From: a virus
Reading direction: 5' to 3' (one strand)
Length of the DNA: 33,356 bases
Virus record (IMG/VR): IMGVR_UViG_3300032265_000173
Coordinates: 1 to 33,356 of that record
Both the position numbers and the translations under genes were made by a program. The notes beneath the pieces were generated by a model. It made no database searches. It worked only from the letters and a program-made list of their open reading frames with translations, and was not told the DNA's origin. Positions 6,798 through 12,239 of the stretch are shown here, piece by piece; position 1 is the first letter of the stretch; each line of letters begins with the position of its first letter.

Positions 6798-6914
6798 TTA
6801 TAACGATTTGGTAACAAAGCTAGAAACTTGCCAAATAGCCTTCCAATCTGTTTGACTCAGGCGTATTGTTCTTCTTGTCAGGGCGAACGACCCTGATAAA
6901 ACTGGAGGCAATAA
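6785..6914. other. intergenic leader of the small-gene operon
   Basis: About 130 non-coding bases. They hold the right half of the SOS-like palindrome, a possible -10 (TATAAC, 6799-6804), and a 6-bp hairpin (TCAGGG, 6878-6883, with CCCTGA, 6891-6896) ahead of a good ribosome site (GGAGG, 6903-6907). The hairpin lacks a T run, so it is not a terminator. The layout suggests a new transcription start, not fully resolved by eye. Confidence 0.4.
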
Positions 6915-7118
6915 ATGGCTACATCATTAAAAAAGCATAAAGCAGGTTTATACAGTCTTAACGAGTATTACACCTACAAAATGGAAGATAGCGGTGTTTA
7001 TCGTTGGACAGTTGGCATTAAAGATGGATCGGGAAACAATACTTGGATTGAAGATTTTAAGACCTACAAAGCGGCTCGCGCATTTATTTTGCGCCAAATT
7101 GCAAAGGTAGGTGCATAA
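6915..7118 (+). CDS. small unrecognised basic protein
   Basis: A 67-residue protein with a Lys-rich start (MATSLKKHKAG) and a compact beta-strand middle (YRWTVGIKDGSGNNTWIEDF) followed by a helix. The shape, three strands and one helix, resembles small DNA-binding folds of the AP2/integrase-N type, but that is only a visual likeness. GGAGGC precedes the start. First gene after the intergenic leader. Confidence 0.65.
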   Translation: MATSLKKHKAGLYSLNEYYTYKMEDSGVYRWTVGIKDGSGNNTWIEDFKTYKAARAFILRQIAKVGA

Positions 7119-7373
7119 ATGGCTAAGGTAATAGATTCAATGGATAAATTAAACTTTATAAAAAAACACCTTGTTAAAGGTAATCGTTGGCACATTTTTA
7201 AAGAACGAAATTACACAACATCAATTACTTATTGCAACATGGGTTTTGAACCACAAGATTGTTCTTGGGGTTCAGCTAATGATGAACAATACAAATGGCA
7301 ATTTGGCAAAAAATGGCATCCTGAAAACATCTGCCCAAAGTGCGTAAAGAACTTTGAATTGGTGGTGGCATAA
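7119..7373 (+). CDS. small protein with a possible zinc site
   Basis: An 84-residue protein directly abutting the preceding gene. Its DNA is AT-richer and uses more A-rich codons than neighbours, a possible sign of recent acquisition. Possible metal ligands are C39, C48, H67, C72 and C75 (ICPKC). Tryptophan- and lysine-rich. Function unknown. Confidence 0.62.
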   Translation: MAKVIDSMDKLNFIKKHLVKGNRWHIFKERNYTTSITYCNMGFEPQDCSWGSANDEQYKWQFGKKWHPENICPKCVKNFELVVA

Positions 7374-7475
7374 ATGATTGCACTACTTCTTATCGCTACA
7401 CCCCTAGTAGGTTTAGGATTACTTCAACTTGTATTTATGCTTGAAGAGAGGATTACTGATGAAAGTTATCTGTAA
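7374..7475 (+). CDS. 33-residue single-pass membrane peptide
   Basis: ATG 7374 directly follows the preceding stop (TAAATG). It encodes 33 residues with a hydrophobic helix (about 2-22, MIALLLIATPLVGLGLLQLV) and a short acidic tail (EERITDESYL). The end overlaps the next gene by 17 bases. Topology suggests N-out or a signal-anchor. Function unknown. Confidence 0.5.
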   Translation: MIALLLIATPLVGLGLLQLVFMLEERITDESYL

Positions 7476-7713
7476 AGAAAATCATTGGTCTATTAAGGAT
7501 GGTCAGGTAATTCTTGATACGCCTGAAGGACAAGAGGCGGCTCGTAAGATGATTAAAGAACTAGAAAAAGTAATCCGCACTCAGATCCATAACGAGATTG
7601 CCGATATCAAGTTTACCGATAACCGCCAGCAGATTATGAAACACGGTTTAGAGAACTGCCTGCTTATGGTTCAAGATATCTGCGCCAAAATAGCGTTAGG
7701 AGATCAGAAATGA
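7459..7713 (+). CDS. unrecognised helical protein
   Basis: An 84-residue soluble protein, start at ATG 7459 with AGAGG 8 nt before it; a 10-codon upstream extension is ignored because it would remove this ribosome site. A short strand region is followed by long helices (about 25-80) with two Cys (C63, C71). Overlaps the next gene by ATGA. Function unknown. Confidence 0.65.
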   Translation: MKVICKENHWSIKDGQVILDTPEGQEAARKMIKELEKVIRTQIHNEIADIKFTDNRQQIMKHGLENCLLMVQDICAKIALGDQK

Positions 7714-7991
7714 GATCCACTTCTATTCAGGCGCAGATCAAAGCCGCGCCACGCGTACCTACTTACAAAGCCCTTGTTTTCAACCTTATCCTTGGTCGCG
7801 GAGAACACGGGGCAACAGATCAAGAAATACAAAATGTTCTGATGATGAGTGGCGATACCGTTCGCCCAACTCGAGGCAAGTTACTTAAGGATGGTCTGAT
7901 TTACGATTCCGGTAAAACCCGCAAGAATGAAAACGACAATGACTGCATTGTTTGGGTCGCATCCACCATCTCACAGACAGGACTCTTCTAA
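7710..7991 (+). CDS. winged-helix DNA-binding-like protein
   Basis: A 93-residue protein with a winged-helix layout: helix (TYKALVFNLILGRG), turn, helix (TDQEIQNVLMMS), recognition-like helix (DTVRPTRGKLLKDGLI) and a wing ending in DCIVWVA. Similar short wHTH proteins occur in actinophage genomes, often without known role. It starts by ATGA overlap and stops in TAATG overlap with the next gene, so it is translated in the same chain. Confidence 0.7.
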   Translation: MRSTSIQAQIKAAPRVPTYKALVFNLILGRGEHGATDQEIQNVLMMSGDTVRPTRGKLLKDGLIYDSGKTRKNENDNDCIVWVASTISQTGLF

Positions 7992-8158
7992 TGCCTCAGT
8001 ACGAATACCGATGCCCTGCCGATCAGTCAATGATTGAGATGTATCAATCTTTTGAAGATAGCTCTATACCTAACTGCCCGCAATGCAATCAGCAGATGAG
8101 CAAGCAGTTCCAAGCAACGCCCGCAGTATTTCGCGGTACAGGTTGGGGAGGTCAGTAA
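7991..8158 (+). CDS. FmdB-like small zinc-ribbon protein
   Basis: A 55-residue protein beginning MPQYEYRC, the signature opening of the FmdB/regulatory zinc-ribbon family, with a CPQC pair (C29, C32) and the typical end VFRGTGWGG. The usual first CxxC pair is reduced to one Cys (C8, then PAD), so only three Cys remain; zinc binding may be impaired or completed by another residue. Start is ATG 7991 in TAATG overlap; an upstream frame extension is rejected. Confidence 0.7.
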   Translation: MPQYEYRCPADQSMIEMYQSFEDSSIPNCPQCNQQMSKQFQATPAVFRGTGWGGQ

Positions 8159-8268
8159 TGAATCCTGATGTGTGCTACGAACACGGCAACACTTGTGACG
8201 AAAAGGGTTGCCTCTGCTTAGTGTTGATGAAAGAAGATTGCGAGCAATGTTTAGAGGAGGCCAAATGA
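8158..8268 (+). CDS. 36-residue Cys-rich peptide
   Basis: Starts at ATG 8158 in TAATG overlap and ends in ATGA overlap with the next gene. It contains six Cys in 36 residues (C6, C13, C18, C20, C28, C31), plus His9, and an acidic remainder. It could bind one metal ion. Its context in a coupled chain supports translation. Function unknown. Confidence 0.55.
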   Translation: MNPDVCYEHGNTCDEKGCLCLVLMKEDCEQCLEEAK

Positions 8269-8447
8269 TTCTTGGCTATCTTGGAATGGCAACGGGTATG
8301 TTCCTGATGTGGATTTGGCTTACTCAAGGATCGCCGTCAAGCCGTAGGAACAAACCTCAAGAAGCGCGTTGCGTTCATTGCTCAAAGGTGTATTTCACCG
8401 CAAGTAAATATTTACGAACCCCTAACTATTGTGAGGATTGCAAATGA
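8265..8447 (+). CDS. membrane-anchored zinc-ribbon protein
   Basis: A 60-residue protein started at ATG 8265 behind GAGGAGG. A hydrophobic helix (about 1-21, MILGYLGMATGMFLMWIWLT) is followed by a basic linker and a zinc-ribbon with two CxxC pairs (C36/C39, C56/C59). It would hold a small metal-binding domain at the membrane. A membrane-zinc-ribbon combination is uncommon in phages. Function unknown. Confidence 0.62.
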   Translation: MILGYLGMATGMFLMWIWLTQGSPSSRRNKPQEARCVHCSKVYFTASKYLRTPNYCEDCK

Positions 8448-8977
8448 TTATTGGACTATCTGGGTACGCTCAGGCCGGCAAAGATACCGTTGCCAACATT
8501 CTCGTTCAGCATCACGGTTACAAGCGCGTAGCGTTTGCCGACAAGATCAGGGAGTGCTTGTTTGCACTTGACCCAATCATCGCGGTACGAGCTGAGTACC
8601 CGCTTCATCTCTCAGAATACTTTGATGATTTTGGTTGGGAAGCCGCTAAAAAGATTCCCGAGGTTCGCCGATTGCTTCAGGTGCTAGGTACTGAGGTAGG
8701 GCGCAAAATCATTGACCCGCAGTTATGGATTGAGATGGCGCTTGGCAATGTTGAGGCTGGCGATAAGGTTGTAGTCACGGATGTCCGATTCCCGGATGAA
8801 GCCCAAGAGATTAAGTGGATGTTCGGAGAAGTGTGGCGCATAAATCGCCAAGGAATCTACGCGGCTAACGAGCATAGTTCTGAGATCGCTATGGATGATT
8901 GGATCTTTGACCGCACGATAGACAACTCAGGTGATCTTCAGATGCTTGAAGAGCTAGTAGATGATCTAGTTCTATGA
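8444..8977 (+). CDS. deoxynucleoside monophosphate kinase
   Basis: A 177-residue P-loop kinase started at ATG 8444 (ATGA overlap). The P-loop is GYAQAGKDT (about 7-15), followed by an FADKIRE helix, LGTEVGR, DPQLWIEM and the strand VVVTDVRFPDEA, the order seen in phage T4 gp1-type dNMP kinases. It would phosphorylate dNMPs to dNDPs in the cytoplasm, feeding replication. The location next to replication accessory genes fits. Substrate base preference cannot be read from sequence. Confidence 0.88.
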   Translation: MIIGLSGYAQAGKDTVANILVQHHGYKRVAFADKIRECLFALDPIIAVRAEYPLHLSEYFDDFGWEAAKKIPEVRRLLQVLGTEVGRKIIDPQLWIEMALGNVEAGDKVVVTDVRFPDEAQEIKWMFGEVWRINRQGIYAANEHSSEIAMDDWIFDRTIDNSGDLQMLEELVDDLVL

Positions 8978-9123
8978 ACGCCGAGTGGAATATAGGCCGG
9001 TGTAAATCATGCGGGGATTGGATCGTATTTGACCGCGCTTGCTCGGCTTGCTCTACAATAACCGCACGACCAAAGAAAGGGGATGCAGAAATGCAGACTA
9101 CAATCAATGGAGGCACACGATGA
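8974..9123 (+). CDS. small zinc-ribbon protein
   Basis: A 49-residue frame from ATG 8974, overlapping the kinase stop (ATGA). Two Cys pairs, C10/C13 (CKSC) and C23/C26 (CSAC), form a compact zinc ribbon, followed by a polar tail. Ends with TGA 9121-9123, where another ATGA overlap begins. Function unknown. Confidence 0.58.
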   Translation: MNAEWNIGRCKSCGDWIVFDRACSACSTITARPKKGDAEMQTTINGGTR

Positions 9124-9574
9124 GCGCACTAGGACAGGCGGCGATTGGAGCGGCCTGAAGTTAAAGGCTCGATTCCTTCTAGTAGCGGCAGTGGCCGTAG
9201 GACTCGCGCTTGCTAATCCGTCATACGCAATAGCTCCAAAACAGATGTTTGTACAACGAACACCTATGGCGGCAAAGCATTATGCCAAACTACAATTAAA
9301 TAATTATGGATGGGCAAGACAATGGGGATGTTTAGAAACTCTTTGGCAGAATGAATCCAACTGGAGACCTAATGCTAAGAATCACACTCCTGTTAAAATG
9401 TTCATAAGCGGTAAATGGATTAAATTCTATGCTGGCGGGATTCCGCAGAAATTAGGACTTAACCCAAATGCAAGCGTTGAAAAGCAAATATCGGTTGGGC
9501 TTAGTTATATCCGGGATCGTTACGGCTCACCCTGTAATGCTTTACGGTGGTGGAAGTCTCACTACTGGTACTAA
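9107..9574 (+). CDS. secreted lytic-transglycosylase-like enzyme
   Basis: A 155-residue protein if started at ATG 9107; the true start is unclear. A signal peptide is plain: basic KLKAR, hydrophobic FLLVAAVAVGLALA, then NPSYA cleavage region. The mature part shows the transglycosylase-like core WGCLETLWQNESNWRPNA, with the presumptive catalytic Glu (E83) in NES, and GGIPQ-LG further on. An insert of about 15 residues separates these, unlike usual members. Two Cys could form a disulfide. It would cut glycan strands after export. The ribosome site best positioned nearby serves ATG 9120 in another frame (see finding). A terminator follows. Function fits wall degradation distinct from the CHAP endolysin. 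Confidence 0.72.
   Translation: MEAHDERTRTGGDWSGLKLKARFLLVAAVAVGLALANPSYAIAPKQMFVQRTPMAAKHYAKLQLNNYGWARQWGCLETLWQNESNWRPNAKNHTPVKMFISGKWIKFYAGGIPQKLGLNPNASVEKQISVGLSYIRDRYGSPCNALRWWKSHYWY
9120..9158 (+). CDS. 12-codon mini-frame overlapping the transglycosylase start
   Basis: ATG 9120 overlaps the preceding stop (ATGA) and has GGAGGC 6 nt upstream, but the frame ends at TGA 9156-9158 after 12 codons (MSALGQAAIGAA). The stop overlaps an in-frame CTG codon of the transglycosylase gene. It may be a leader peptide for coupling, or a sign of a shifted start. Confidence 0.3.
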   Translation: MSALGQAAIGAA

Positions 9575-9578
9575 AGTT

Positions 9579-9598
9579 CCTAGTGCCGTTCCACTAGG
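9579..9598 (+). terminator. short hairpin after transglycosylase gene
   Basis: A 7-bp perfect stem (CCTAGTG with CACTAGG) and a 6-base loop, 5 bases after the stop codon. No T run follows, so on its own it is an mRNA 3-prime structure rather than a full terminator; it may work with the hairpin at 9603-9655. Confidence 0.45.
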
Positions 9599-9602
9599 AC
9601 AC

Positions 9603-9655
9603 AAGGGCGGTTGAGCAGAGATACCTCCAGTTCTCAGCTCCCGCCCTTCTTTTAT
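9603..9655 (+). terminator. long-stem rho-independent terminator
   Basis: Outer 8-bp stem AAGGGCGG (9603-9610) with CCGCCCTT (9641-9648), plus an inner partial pairing of GAGCAGAGA with TTCTCAGCTC, followed by CTTTTATT. It ends the operon that begins at 6915. Confidence 0.75.
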
Positions 9656-9660
9656 TGTGG

Positions 9661-9787
9661 TATGTTATGAGCGTTGGCAACCCGCCAACAGTCGAAATAC
9701 AACTTCATATTGAAGGTCTGACTTGTGAGGCCACAACTAGACCAACTAAACCCCTGAACCGTAATAAAAACGCTCAGGGGTTTTTTA
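9661..9787 (+). ncRNA. candidate small structured RNA
   Basis: The stretch between two terminators has no convincing gene but folds into successive hairpins: GTTGGC-AACCC-GCCAAC (9673-9689); AGTC and GACT (9690-9693, 9720-9723) closing CTTCA-TAT-TGAAG (9703-9715); and a final terminator hairpin with T run. An extended -10 like TGGTATGTT (9658-9666) precedes it, without a clear -35. This is the layout of a free-standing small RNA of about 115 nt, yet an untranslated leader of the peptidase gene is the alternative. Confidence 0.35.
9749..9787 (+). terminator. rho-independent terminator
   Basis: A 9-bp perfect stem AACCCCTGA (9749-9757) with TCAGGGGTT (9774-9782) and a T run extending to 9786, 17 bases before the peptidase ATG. 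It ends any transcript from the preceding intergenic patch, or acts as an attenuator in front of the peptidase operon. Confidence 0.85.
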
Positions 9788-9802
9788 ATGTAAGGTATGC
9801 CC

Positions 9803-10339
9803 ATGACCACAATCGCCGCAATTCAATACGAAGATCGAGTGGTCATAGGAGCGGATAGTCAAGTAACTGCTACTCGCCAATTTTCACATCCGCGTATGGC
9901 AAAGATTACAGAACGCGGTCAATATTTGATTGCCGGGGCTGGATTAAGTTCGGCTTGCGACATAGCTCAACATATTTGGATTCCACCTAAGCCGACAGTT
10001 GATGACCGTAAAGACCTGTATCACTTTATGATTGCCAAAGTAGTGCCATCTCTCAAGCAATCTTTTAAAGATAACGATTTCAAGTTAGAGGATGATAAAG
10101 ATGAAGAAACCCGATTCTCGTTCCTCATCGCCGTTTGTGGTGAGGTGTTTGATTTGGCTGACGATTTTGCCGTTAGCCTTGACAGTAGTGGTCATTACGC
10201 TATTGGATCGGGGTCTAGCCTCGCTCTTGGCGCGCTGGCACATGGCGCAACTCTTGAAGAGGCGCTCCAAGTAGCCGCCGATAAACACCCTTATACCTCA
10301 GCGCCTTTCTATTTCAAGGAGCAGGTAAAGCGTGGATAA
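9803..10339 (+). CDS. HslV/proteasome-like Ntn-hydrolase peptidase
   Basis: A 178-residue protein started at ATG 9803 with TAAGG 7 nt upstream; ATG 9797 is too close. After Met removal the N-terminal Thr would be residue 1 and the sequence TTIAAIQYED...GADSQVT...K reproduces the proteasome-family active site: T1, D17 and K33 at exact spacing. A GSGSSLALGAL motif follows at about 134-144, as in HslV and proteasome beta subunits. HslV opens the same way (TTI). No HslU-type ATPase is visible here, so it may pair with a host ATPase or act alone. It begins an operon with HNH and SSB genes. Role in infection unknown. Confidence 0.87.
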   Translation: MTTIAAIQYEDRVVIGADSQVTATRQFSHPRMAKITERGQYLIAGAGLSSACDIAQHIWIPPKPTVDDRKDLYHFMIAKVVPSLKQSFKDNDFKLEDDKDEETRFSFLIAVCGEVFDLADDFAVSLDSSGHYAIGSGSSLALGALAHGATLEEALQVAADKHPYTSAPFYFKEQVKRG

Positions 10340-10676
10340 GAAAATAGCAGAGACGGTTCTTGCAAGAGCTAAAGGATATTGCGAGGCGTGTGGCTTGCCC
10401 GGCGATGATTTTGCCTTGCACCATAGAAAACTGAAATCGCGTGGGGGCAAAGATGAAGTTGCCAACCTGATTGCGGTTCACCATAAGTGCCACAATCTAG
10501 GCACAGATAGTATTCACCTAAACCCAAAAGTGGCTACGGTGAAAGGTTGGATGATCCCTTCGTGGGCTAATCCCGCCGAATACCCCTTACATCTTCACGA
10601 TGCAGAGGTAGTAGTGTTGGACAACGAAGGCAATTACAACAAATTGGAGGCTCAACATGGCACAGATAACAGTTAG
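10332..10676 (+). CDS. HNH endonuclease
   Basis: A 114-residue protein starting with GTG 10332 behind AGGAG. The HNH motif is clear: CEACG (C17, C20), FALHHRKLKSRGGKDE, N45 and VHHKCHN (H50, H51, C53). The cysteines make the structural zinc site and the histidines bind the catalytic metal. The C-terminal half (about 60-114) is a tryptophan- and proline-containing extension. Not next to the terminase genes, so a packaging role is less likely than in HK97-like phages; it may cut host or competing DNA. Overlaps the SSB start by 20 bases. Confidence 0.83.
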   Translation: MDKKIAETVLARAKGYCEACGLPGDDFALHHRKLKSRGGKDEVANLIAVHHKCHNLGTDSIHLNPKVATVKGWMIPSWANPAEYPLHLHDAEVVVLDNEGNYNKLEAQHGTDNS

Positions 10677-11049
10677 CGGAAATGTAGGAACTGATCCTGA
10701 AATAAAGTTCTATGATGGAAAGAACGGCTCATTTGGTGTCGCTCGATTCTCTCTTGCCTATACCCCGCGTGAGAAAGATAAGGCAGGTAATTACACAGAT
10801 GGGATCACTACTTGGTTCTCTGTATCGGTTGTTGGCAGACAAGCAGAACTCGTTGCCGACTCCATCTCAAAAGGTCAGCGTGTTCAAGTTACTGGCGCAT
10901 TTAAGCAGTCCAGTTACACCGCCAAAGACGGAACACAAAAGCAAGGATTAGAGATTAAGGCAGATAGCGTTACTCTTGAACTTGTAGGCGCTAAGAAGGC
11001 AAAGCCAGTAGTTAATGATGAACCCGAGTGGGCTAACTCATGGAACTAA
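10657..11049 (+). CDS. ssb: single-stranded DNA-binding protein
   Basis: A 130-residue OB-fold SSB: MAQITVSGNVGTDPEIKFYD at the start, FSLAYTPRE, WFSVSVVGRQAELV and KGQRVQVTGAFKQSSYTAKDG in the canonical order. The C-terminal acidic tip (NDEPEWANSWN) is short and lacks the usual DDxPF ending, so interaction with host partners may differ. GGAGG is 6 nt before the ATG. It protects single strands during replication and annealing. Confidence 0.93.
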   Translation: MAQITVSGNVGTDPEIKFYDGKNGSFGVARFSLAYTPREKDKAGNYTDGITTWFSVSVVGRQAELVADSISKGQRVQVTGAFKQSSYTAKDGTQKQGLEIKADSVTLELVGAKKAKPVVNDEPEWANSWN

Positions 11050-11207
11050 TTGACTCTAAAACCGTCTGCGAGATTTTAGGTATCACTACTAATAATCTTC
11101 ATCAACTTCGTTACCGTAAGCAGTTGGTATGGGTTGAGAAGAAAGGCAAGCAGGTTTATTACAACCGCGTTGATGTAGAAACATTGAAGGCTAAACGCTC
11201 AAAGTGA
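11040..11207 (+). CDS. small helix-turn-helix (excisionase-like) protein
   Basis: A 55-residue frame from ATG 11040 overlapping the SSB stop. It shows a MerR/excisionase-type helix-turn-helix: SKTVCEILGITTNNLHQLRY, then a wing KGKQVYYNRVDVETL. Such proteins bind DNA as small regulators or DNA-bending factors; no integrase is visible, so an excision role is unlikely. GTGA overlap with the next gene. Confidence 0.72.
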   Translation: MELIDSKTVCEILGITTNNLHQLRYRKQLVWVEKKGKQVYYNRVDVETLKAKRSK

Positions 11208-11812
11208 AATGCGCTAACTGCCGTAAAGCATCTGAAAAGCCAATTTGCGATTCATGCTGGTCTTTTGCGGTAGATCAACTGCGCGCATTTTCTAAGCGTT
11301 ATCACGAACTTGAAGATGAGCTATCTCCTAGTAGTGGCGCACATGGCGAGCGAGTATCGGGATCTAAAACCCCACCGCTACCAGTGCGATTAGAAACCTT
11401 GCACTTGCGTACTGGCGGTATATCTACGCCACTTATTAAGCATGAAATAGAAATGCGAAAGATGCGCCAAGAGACTCGCATTACTTGGCGCGGAGAAGAA
11501 ATCAACCGAATAACCGTTACTTGCGAATATCACATCAAACGCCAGCAATGGACTTATGATGAATACGGCGATATTGCTGATCTTGCTACAACCATTATTA
11601 GCATCAGCAATAAGATCAACTATGTTCTAGGGCATAAGTCTGAGGATATTGTGATTGGCAGTTGCCCTACTATTGACGAAGAAGGAAAGCCCTGCAACGC
11701 TAAACTTAAAGTTAATCCACAAATGAAAGCGTTAGAAGTTACTTGTCGAGTCTGCGGAACGGTGTGGGATTCAACGCGCTGGAGATTGCTAGGAAAGATG
11801 ATAGATGCCTAG
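11204..11812 (+). CDS. zinc-ribbon protein with two Cys clusters
   Basis: A 202-residue protein started with GTG 11204. An N-terminal zinc ribbon (C3/C6, C15/C18: CANC, CDSC) is followed by a helical, partly disordered middle (about 25-100) with a Ser/Pro patch, a helical segment with YHIKRQQWTYDEY, and a second Cys cluster near the end (GSCP, CNAK, CRVCG). Proteins with this two-ended zinc arrangement are common in actinobacterial phages but of unknown function. Ends in ATGCCTAG overlap with the next gene. Confidence 0.75.
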   Translation: MKCANCRKASEKPICDSCWSFAVDQLRAFSKRYHELEDELSPSSGAHGERVSGSKTPPLPVRLETLHLRTGGISTPLIKHEIEMRKMRQETRITWRGEEINRITVTCEYHIKRQQWTYDEYGDIADLATTIISISNKINYVLGHKSEDIVIGSCPTIDEEGKPCNAKLKVNPQMKALEVTCRVCGTVWDSTRWRLLGKMIDA

Positions 11813-11969
11813 AATCAACGCCACACAAGCCGCGTTGCTTTATAAGGTAACAACTAGAACCGTCTATCGCTGGATTGAGCAAGAGCAGATCAAGTCCTAT
11901 GATGGATGGTATGAGCTTGATGACTTACAAGATGCGTATGAAAAACTACCCCACCGGCAACGGATTTGA
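11805..11969 (+). CDS. small MerR/excisionase-like DNA-binding protein
   Basis: A 54-residue frame from ATG 11805, overlapping the previous stop. Helix-turn-helix ATQAALLYKVTTRTVYRWIE is followed by a wing (SYDGWYELDDL). It is similar in plan to the gene at 11040 without being a copy. Last gene of this operon; a -10 element follows at 11999. A role in switching to the late operon would fit the position but is inference. Confidence 0.72.
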   Translation: MPRINATQAALLYKVTTRTVYRWIEQEQIKSYDGWYELDDLQDAYEKLPHRQRI

Positions 11970-11998
11970 TTTTATCCCTTATGTCAGTTATATTGCTC

Positions 11999-12004
11999 TA
12001 TAAT
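11999..12004 (+). promoter_or_regulatory. candidate -10 element of the late operon
   Basis: A perfect TATAAT stands 28 bases before the ATG of the first late gene, in the only non-coding gap in this area. No recognisable -35 at 16-18 bases upstream was found, so an activator or a phage-specific factor might be needed. Confidence 0.35.
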
Positions 12005-12032
12005 TGGCAAGGCGTGTAACTAGGATAGGATT

Positions 12033-12239
12033 ATGATTACCGCCGAAGCCACTCTTGATGAAATAGATGAAGCTCTAGCGCACTTGCGCGAACGCTTACA
12101 AGATCGCTACGGTAATCGCCTGACCTATCAACAGAGGCAACTTTACCTTTCTAGCGTAGATGATCTCCTAGATGCAAGACTTTCACTAACGGAAGGCAAC
12201 CGTGAAAATTTCAATAACAGAGCTATCTCTAGACCCTAA
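12033..12239 (+). CDS. small helical protein of unknown function
   Basis: A 68-residue protein with ribosome site TAGGATAGGA before ATG 12033. It is a helical hairpin (ATLDEIDEALAHLRERLQDR, then LTYQQRQLYLSSVDDLLDARLSL) and ends 38 bases inside the methyltransferase gene. The first gene of the late operon; small helical proteins here sometimes assist packaging, but nothing specific is recognised. Confidence 0.7.
   Translation: MITAEATLDEIDEALAHLRERLQDRYGNRLTYQQRQLYLSSVDDLLDARLSLTEGNRENFNNRAISRP

Noticed and set aside
6771-6804. TTGACT (6771-6776) paired with TATAAC (6799-6804) as a promoter
   Set aside because: The spacer is 22 bases, too long for a standard sigma factor; only the -10-like element is kept as a weak note.
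9575-9802. tRNA search in the non-coding patch
   Set aside because: No TPsiC-arm sequence, anticodon arm or acceptor stem of correct spacing was found.
9797-9802. ATG 9797 as the peptidase start
   Set aside because: It lies only 1 base after the AAGG ribosome site and would bury the catalytic Thr behind two residues more.
9655-9858. Forward reading frame of 67 codons before the peptidase gene
   Set aside because: It crosses the terminator hairpin at 9749-9787 and overlaps the peptidase start in another frame; no ribosome site or domain.
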